The notes beneath the pieces are model-generated. The model was not told where the DNA came from. It was given only the letters and a program-made list of their open reading frames with translations, and searched no databases. A stretch of 35,500 bases of DNA, taken from Vulcanimicrobiota bacterium. GTDB lineage: Bacteria; Vulcanimicrobiota; Vulcanimicrobiia; Vulcanimicrobiales; Vulcanimicrobiaceae. Shown piece by piece: positions 31,612 to 35,500 of this stretch. The position numbers and the translations under genes are program-made. The first letter of the stretch is position 1, and the number at the start of each line of letters is the position of its first letter. The stretch is from assembly GCA_019232905.1 (NCBI GenBank), contig JAFANA010000119.1, positions 1-35,500 on the forward strand, written 5' to 3'.

Positions 31612-32824
31612 CGAAAAATTACTCGACGTCCTGCAGTTCATCTCGAAAGAACGGAACATTCCGTTCGAGATGTTGCTTGAGGCGCTCGAAGCTGCGCTCT
31701 TGACCGCGTACAAGCGGCACTACGGCAGCGAAGCCAACGCGATCGTGATGGTGGATCGGCAGACCGGCGAATACCGCGTCTTCCATCGCCGTACCGTCGT
31801 GGAAACGGTCGAAGATCCGAAGCTCGAAATCGAAGCGAAAAAAGCGGGCGGCCCGTATCAGCCCGGCGATTTCTTCGATGAAGAAGTGACGCCGAAAGAG
31901 TTCGGCCGCATCGCCGCGCAAACGGCGAAGCAGGTCATCGTTCAGCGTATTCGTGAGGCGGAGCGCGACACGGTGTACAACAAGTACGCGCGCAAGCTGA
32001 ACGATCTCGTCACCGGATCGGTTCAGCGGTACGAACAGCGCAACATGTACGTGCTGCTCGAAGGGCGCGACGAAGCGATTCTCCCGCTTTCCGAACAAGT
32101 GCCGGGTGAAGCGTTCCGCATCAACGATTTTATTCGCGCCTACGTGCTCGACGTGCGCAAATCCCCGAAGGGTCCGCAGGTCGTGCTGTCACGTTCGGCC
32201 GAAGGTCTCGTGCAGCGTCTGCTCGAGCTCGAAGTGCCTGAAATTGCCGACGGCGTCGTGGAAATCATGGCGATCGCCCGGGAGGCCGGAAACCGTTCGA
32301 AAGTGGCAGTGCGTTCGCTGCGCCAGGAAGTCGATCCGATCGGCGCGTGCCTCGGGCCGAAATCGAGCCGCATCGCGAACGTGTCCGACAATCTGCGCGG
32401 CGAGAAGATCGACGTCATTCGCTATGACGCCGATCCGCAAGCGTTCATTATGAACGCGCTCGCGCCGGCGAAAGTCATCAACGTCGAACTCTTCGAAGAC
32501 GACGGTGTTGCGCTCGTCGTGGTTCCCGACTATCAACTCTCGCTTGCAATCGGACGCGACGGTCAAAACGTGCGTCTCGCGGCGCGTCTGACGGGTTGGC
32601 GTCTCGACATTGCGAGCGAAACCGAAGCCGATGAAGCGCGTGAGCGTTACCTCGCGGAGCGCGCGGAACGCACGGGCGTGGAAGAGGCGCCGGTCGCACA
32701 AGCCGCGGAAGTCGAAGAAGAAGAACAAGAAGCAGTCGAGGCGCCTGCGGCAGCGGGCGTCGACGAGGAGCTCATTCGCAAACTGGAAGAGTTCCGTCGC
32801 GAACGATTGGGCGGTGGCGAGTAA
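31592..32824 (+). CDS. nusA: Transcription termination/antitermination factor NusA
   Basis: This 410-residue protein binds RNA polymerase and nascent RNA and modulates pausing, termination and antitermination. It has the N-terminal polymerase-binding domain (about 1-130, with IPFEMLLEALEAALLTAYKR), an S1 domain (about 135-200, GSVQRYEQRNMYVLLEGRDE), and KH1 and KH2 (about 210-345, with VDPIGACLGPKSSRI and LAIGRDGQNVRLAARLTGW). An acidic tail (EEEEQEAVEAP) then replaces the C-terminal repeats seen in Proteobacteria. I chose the ATG at 31592, 6 nt after GGAAG; it overlaps rimP. The next gene begins within a structured repeat. Confidence 0.95.
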   Translation: MAEPVADEKLLDVLQFISKERNIPFEMLLEALEAALLTAYKRHYGSEANAIVMVDRQTGEYRVFHRRTVVETVEDPKLEIEAKKAGGPYQPGDFFDEEVTPKEFGRIAAQTAKQVIVQRIREAERDTVYNKYARKLNDLVTGSVQRYEQRNMYVLLEGRDEAILPLSEQVPGEAFRINDFIRAYVLDVRKSPKGPQVVLSRSAEGLVQRLLELEVPEIADGVVEIMAIAREAGNRSKVAVRSLRQEVDPIGACLGPKSSRIANVSDNLRGEKIDVIRYDADPQAFIMNALAPAKVINVELFEDDGVALVVVPDYQLSLAIGRDGQNVRLAARLTGWRLDIASETEADEARERYLAERAERTGVEEAPVAQAAEVEEEEQEAVEAPAAAGVDEELIRKLEEFRRERLGGGE

Positions 32825-32913
32825 GGGGGGACCCACGACAGTGGGGGGTGCGCAGACGCAGTCGGAGCACCTTTCAGACAAACGGGGTCCCCAGCGCGCG
32901 AAGCGCGGTGGGG
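32825..32913 (+). repeat. Three-hairpin structured repeat, copy 2
   Basis: GGGGGGA (32825-32831) is followed by hairpin 1 CCCAC-GACA-GTGGG (32832-32845), hairpin 2 GGTGC-GCA-GAC-GCA-GTC-GGA-GCACC (32847-32871), a 12-nt linker, GGGGTCCCC (32884-32892) and hairpin 3 (32889-32913, 10 of 11 pairs, GAA loop). It starts immediately after the nusA stop, and the proposed ylxR GTG (32841) lies inside it. Relative to copy 1, hairpin 2 changes GCC/GGC to GAC/GTC, a compensated change. Confidence 0.8.
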
Positions 32914-33149
32914 AGTACCCGGTTCGCACGTGCGTCGGTTGCCGTCAAACGCATCCGCAGCGTGAGATGACTCGATTCGTGCGGACCGGCCAGGGTTGGA
33001 CGCGCGATCAAACGGCTAAAGCACGGCAGCCGGGCAGAGGAGCATACCTCTGCTCGGCCGCATGTGTGAAGCTTGTCGCGAAGAATCGCCGCTTCCCGGG
33101 GCTTGCATCCGTAGCGGAAGAATATGGTTTAATAAGTAGTTCGGAATAA
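32841..33149 (+). CDS. ylxR: YlxR-family RNA-binding protein with repeat-encoded N-terminus
   Basis: The conserved YlxR domain starts at about residue 28: VRTCVGCRQTHPQREMTRFV, then GRGAYLCSAACVKLVAKN. YlxR (RnpM) binds RNA and has been linked to RNase P regulation and gene expression. No ATG, GTG or TTG lies in frame close to the domain. The GTG at 32841, 10 nt past GGGGGG, gives 102 residues; a GTG at 32814 inside nusA gives 111. Either start places 25-35 extra residues, encoded by structured repeat copy 2, before the domain. The start is therefore uncertain but the domain is not. Confidence 0.82.
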   Translation: MGGAQTQSEHLSDKRGPQRAKRGGEYPVRTCVGCRQTHPQREMTRFVRTGQGWTRDQTAKARQPGRGAYLCSAACVKLVAKNRRFPGLASVAEEYGLISSSE

Positions 33150-33343
33150 ACGATGGATAACGATGTTCGGTAACGATAATGCTCTCTAAGAGGGCAGCTC
33201 TGTGACGACTTAGCGGGACCCAAAACGGCTCACACCCGTTTGGGGGACCCGCGTTGATAAACGCGGGGGCGCGCAGCAGCCGAAGGCTGCGAAGTGCTCT
33301 CAAACTGGTGGGGCCCCCAAAGTGGGGACCACTTTGGGGAATA
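33150..33343 (+). other. ylxR-infB intergenic region built of hairpins
   Basis: These 194 nt hold a short GCTCTC/GAGGGC stem (33181-33195), an extra hairpin CCCAAAACGG/CCGTTTGGG (33219-33244) and structured repeat copy 3. I see no coding frame of merit and no promoter. The stems are not followed by U-runs, so they do not look like Rho-independent terminators. Confidence 0.6.
33242..33339 (+). repeat. Three-hairpin structured repeat, copy 3
   Basis: GGGGGA (33242-33247), hairpin 1 CCCGCGTT-GATA-AACGCGGG (33248-33267), hairpin 2 GGCGC-GCA-GCAGCC-GAA-GGCTGC-GAA-GTGCT (33268-33298), an 11-nt linker, GGGGCCCCC (33310-33318) and hairpin 3 CCCCAAAGTGG-GGA-CCACTTTGGGG (33315-33339). Hairpin 3 ends 4 nt before the infB ATG. 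A partial extra unit (GGGACCC plus a hairpin) precedes it at 33215-33244. Confidence 0.85.
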
Positions 33344-33346
33344 ATG
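33315..33346 (+). promoter_or_regulatory. infB ribosome-binding site sequestered in a hairpin
   Basis: The only Shine-Dalgarno candidate for infB is TTTGGGG (33333-33339), 4 nt before the ATG at 33344. It is the 3' arm of a perfect 11-bp stem with a 3-nt loop. Folding would hide the site from the ribosome, so translation may depend on melting, on a factor, or on coupling with upstream translation. Confidence 0.65.
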
Positions 33347-35500
33347 GCAACTTCGACCGGTAAGGTACGCATATTCGAGCTCGCCAAAGAGGTCGGGCTC
33401 ACATCGAAAGAACTCATCGCCCTCTTCAACGACCGGCTTGGCGGCGTCTTTGAGGCGAAAAATCAGCTGAGCGTGGTCCCGGATCAGATCGCAGATCTGG
33501 TTCGCAGTGTCCTCAAGCCCGCACCTGGCGCCAAACCGGCGCCGAAGAAGGACGGAGCAGCTGCGGCTGCCGCCGCGCCTCCTGCAACGCCGAAGGCGCC
33601 TGCGGACGGTGCCGGCGCTGCTGAGCCGCCCGCGGCGGCCAAGCCGGCTGCCCCGGCCGAACCTCCCGTTCCCCGCCTAAAACCGGTGTCACCGACGTCC
33701 ACGCGCCCAGCGGCGCCGCCGAAACCGGCCACGCGTCCCGCAGCGCCGCCGGTGGTTTCCGCTGCACCTCCGCCCCCGCCGCTCCAGATGCCTCAGGCGC
33801 CCTCGGCGCCACCGCAAGCGCCGGCAGCCGCCGCCCCGTCCCGCCCTGATGGCGACGTGCCGCGTTCTGCGCCGGCACAGCAACAACGTCCTCCGGCACC
33901 GCCGCGTCCTGCGCCGAAGCCGGCCACTCCCGAAGCGCCGATCCCCCGCCTGAAGCCCGTCCCGCACGGGCAATCCTCGATTCAGCGCCGTCCGCCGCCG
34001 CCGACAACGACCGCCTCCGCGTCACCTGGGCCCTCGACGGGTATGCCGGGCCGCCCCGGTGTTGCTCCGCGTCCGGGTCAGGCGATGCCCGGCCAAGGTG
34101 GAAAGGGTCCTGTCCAGCCCGGCCAGCAACGCGGCAACGGTCCGCTGACGCCTCCGGGACAACGCCGTCCCGCGGGCAATGGCCCGTTCCGGCCGATGGG
34201 TCCCGGCGGTCCTCGCCCGATGGGGCCGCGCCCAGGCATGCCGCCGACGAGCGCGACGGACGCGCCGGCGCCGTCAACAGGCGGGCGCCCCGGCGACCGT
34301 CCGCGTAGCCATGAAGATAAGGCTGCGGCGAAAAAAGATCGCGAAAAAGAACTGCTGCTCGAAAAAGAGCGCCAGCGCAAGAAGAAAGGCGGGGATCACG
34401 CTGCCGCTGCGCCGCCGCGTCAGCTCGAGACGATCGAGATTCCCGACCTTCTCACGGTGCAAGAACTTGCAACGTCGATGATCGTTCCGGTCAAAGACGT
34501 CATCACCGAGCTGATTAAAACCGGTACGATGGCGACGATCAATCAGAACATTCCGAGCGACGTTGCGATCAACGTAGCGAAGAAGTTTGGTTTCAACGCC
34601 GTCGTCAAAGAAGCCGGCGAAGAAGTCACGGTCGAGCAAGAAGAAGACAAACCCGAAATGATGACGGCGCGTCCGCCGGTTGTCACGGTTCTCGGTCACG
34701 TCGACCACGGTAAGACGTCGCTGCTCGATAAGATTCGCAGCGCGAACGTTGCCGCGGGCGAAGCGGGCGGTATCACGCAGAAGATCGGTGCATACACCGT
34801 CGAGCGGAACGATCGCAAGATCACGTTCATCGATACGCCGGGTCACGAAGCGTTCACCGCGATGCGTGCGCGTGGCGCGAAGGTCACCGACGTTGCAATT
34901 CTCGTGGTTGCAGCGGACGACGGCGTCATGCCGCAGACCAAAGAAGCGATCGCGCACGTCAAAGCCGCGGGCGTTCCGATCGTCGTCGCCATCAACAAGA
35001 TGGATAAGGCTGACGCGCAACCGGATCGCGTGAAGCAACAGCTTTCCGATAACGGTTTGCAGCCGGTCGACTGGGGCGGCACGATCGAAATGGCGCCGGT
35101 CTCCGCGAGAACCGGCGACGGTATCGACAGTCTGCTCGATACGGTGCTGCTTGAAGCCGACATCAAGGAGCTCAAGGCGAACAAGAATCGCCGCGCGACC
35201 GGCGTCGTCATCGAATCGCAACTTTCGCGTGGTCGCGGTGCGGTTGCAACGGTGCTCGTGCAAAACGGAACGCTGCGCGTCGGCGACATCGTCGTCGTGG
35301 GCGGAACGTTCGGTAAAGTCCGCGCGCTGATCGACGACAAGGGCAAGCAAGTGAAGAAGGCCGGCCCCTCGATTCCGGTCGAGGTCATGGGTTTGCAAGA
35401 CGTTCCGTCGGCCGGCGATACGTTGACGGTCGTCAGCGACGAACGCGTCGCGCGTGAAACTGCTGAGAAGCGTAAGACACGCCGCCGCGATACGCGTATC
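33344..35500 (+). CDS. infB: Translation initiation factor IF-2 (partial, cut by window end)
   Basis: 719 codons are present and the frame runs off the end. IF-2 is the GTPase that brings initiator tRNA to the 30S subunit. The N-terminus [20 protein letters not shown] is an IF2-N domain. A Pro/Ala/Gly-rich linker of about 280 residues and a charged helix ([18 protein letters not shown]) lead to a second IF2-N-like region (about 363-410). The G domain begins at about 445, with G1 [10 protein letters not shown]2 [11 protein letters not shown]3 DTPGHEAF, G4 NKMD and G5 SARTG. Domain II begins before the cut. The linker is long but such linkers occur in other high-GC phyla. Confidence 0.96.
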   Translation, partial: MATSTGKVRIFELAKEVGLTSKELIALFNDRLGGVFEAKNQLSVVPDQIADLVRSVLKPAPGAKPAPKKDGAAAAAAAPPATPKAPADGAGAAEPPAAAKPAAPAEPPVPRLKPVSPTSTRPAAPPKPATRPAAPPVVSAAPPPPPLQMPQAPSAPPQAPAAAAPSRPDGDVPRSAPAQQQRPPAPPRPAPKPATPEAPIPRLKPVPHGQSSIQRRPPPPTTTASASPGPSTGMPGRPGVAPRPGQAMPGQGGKGPVQPGQQRGNGPLTPPGQRRPAGNGPFRPMGPGGPRPMGPRPGMPPTSATDAPAPSTGGRPGDRPRSHEDKAAAKKDREKELLLEKERQRKKKGGDHAAAAPPRQLETIEIPDLLTVQELATSMIVPVKDVITELIKTGTMATINQNIPSDVAINVAKKFGFNAVVKEAGEEVTVEQEEDKPEMMTARPPVVTVLGHVDHGKTSLLDKIRSANVAAGEAGGITQKIGAYTVERNDRKITFIDTPGHEAFTAMRARGAKVTDVAILVVAADDGVMPQTKEAIAHVKAAGVPIVVAINKMDKADAQPDRVKQQLSDNGLQPVDWGGTIEMAPVSARTGDGIDSLLDTVLLEADIKELKANKNRRATGVVIESQLSRGRGAVATVLVQNGTLRVGDIVVVGGTFGKVRALIDDKGKQVKKAGPSIPVEVMGLQDVPSAGDTLTVVSDERVARETAEKRKTRRRDTRI

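Noticed and set aside
30706..31713. A 335-codon minus-strand frame across the RNA locus, rimP and the nusA start
   Set aside because: It is antisense to conserved rimP and nusA and shows no family features.
33215..33339. Tandem Rho-independent terminators before infB
   Set aside because: None of the stems is followed by a T-run, and the same structures occur in copies inside coding sequence.

Overview
The window is a gene-dense, high-GC stretch of bacterial chromosome. It carries housekeeping operons and a few accessory genes, with no phage, IS, CRISPR or tRNA gene that I can see. GTG and TTG starts are common and many genes overlap by 1-30 nt. Two secreted lipoproteins have a poly-Gly run directly after the lipobox Cys. 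The mix (TonB/ExbD, PilZ and HD-GYP genes, accB-accC-nusB-xseA-xseB-tlyA-nadK-recN, rimP-nusA-ylxR-infB) suggests a deep-branching soil lineage such as Candidatus Eremiobacterota (WPS-2). That placement is inference only.

Layout. 1-1944: the end of one ExbD, a second ExbD and two TonB-like proteins, with a hairpin terminator between the two tonB genes. 1947-2953 (minus): a PilZ gene and a degenerate metallo-beta-lactamase-fold gene. 3015-5335: uppP, a small membrane protein and a lipoprotein with a 60-bp tandem repeat. 5354-7407 (minus): two pseudoenzyme-like genes, a D12-type methyltransferase homologue without DPPY and a double HD-GYP homologue without HD residues. 7432-11349: a pterin operon, moaC-mogA-folC-folP-folB-folK. 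11333-13150 (minus): a GAF + intact HD-GYP phosphodiesterase. 13190-23337: a long operon of a BCCP-like protein lacking the biotin lysine, accC (apparent ATT start), nusB, PBP1a, xseA, xseB, tlyA, nadK, recN and a LigD-type polymerase. 23409-27778: a PstS-like protein, a TIM-barrel lipoprotein, an ATP-dependent DNA ligase and an SRPBCC-like protein. 27686-29119 (minus): pyruvate kinase. 29190-30560: a third protein with a TonB-type membrane anchor but a non-TonB C-terminal domain. 30561-31098: 538 nt without a conventional gene, holding a good promoter, many hairpins and two terminator-like stems. 31099-35500: rimP-nusA-ylxR-infB, with infB cut by the window edge.

Two non-coding signals stand out. 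First, a family of about 90-100 bp three-hairpin repeats occurs three times, always at a gene junction (accC/nusB, nusA/ylxR, ylxR/infB). Stem sequences differ between copies but pairing is kept. The copies encode the AccC tail, supply the start region of ylxR, and bury the infB ribosome-binding site in an 11-bp hairpin. Second, the 30578-31024 locus looks like a structured transcript of about 300 nt followed by a possible attenuator, directly upstream of rimP-nusA-infB. I could not match it to an RNA class I know.

Functionally, the window joins envelope energy transduction (ExbD/TonB), cell-wall lipid recycling and synthesis (UppP, PBP1a), c-di-GMP output and turnover (PilZ, HD-GYP), pterin cofactors, fatty-acid initiation (AccC), DNA repair (ExoVII, RecN, LigD-type polymerase and ligase) and the transcription/translation core (NusB, NusA, RimP, IF-2). 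All foldings and alignments were done by eye.
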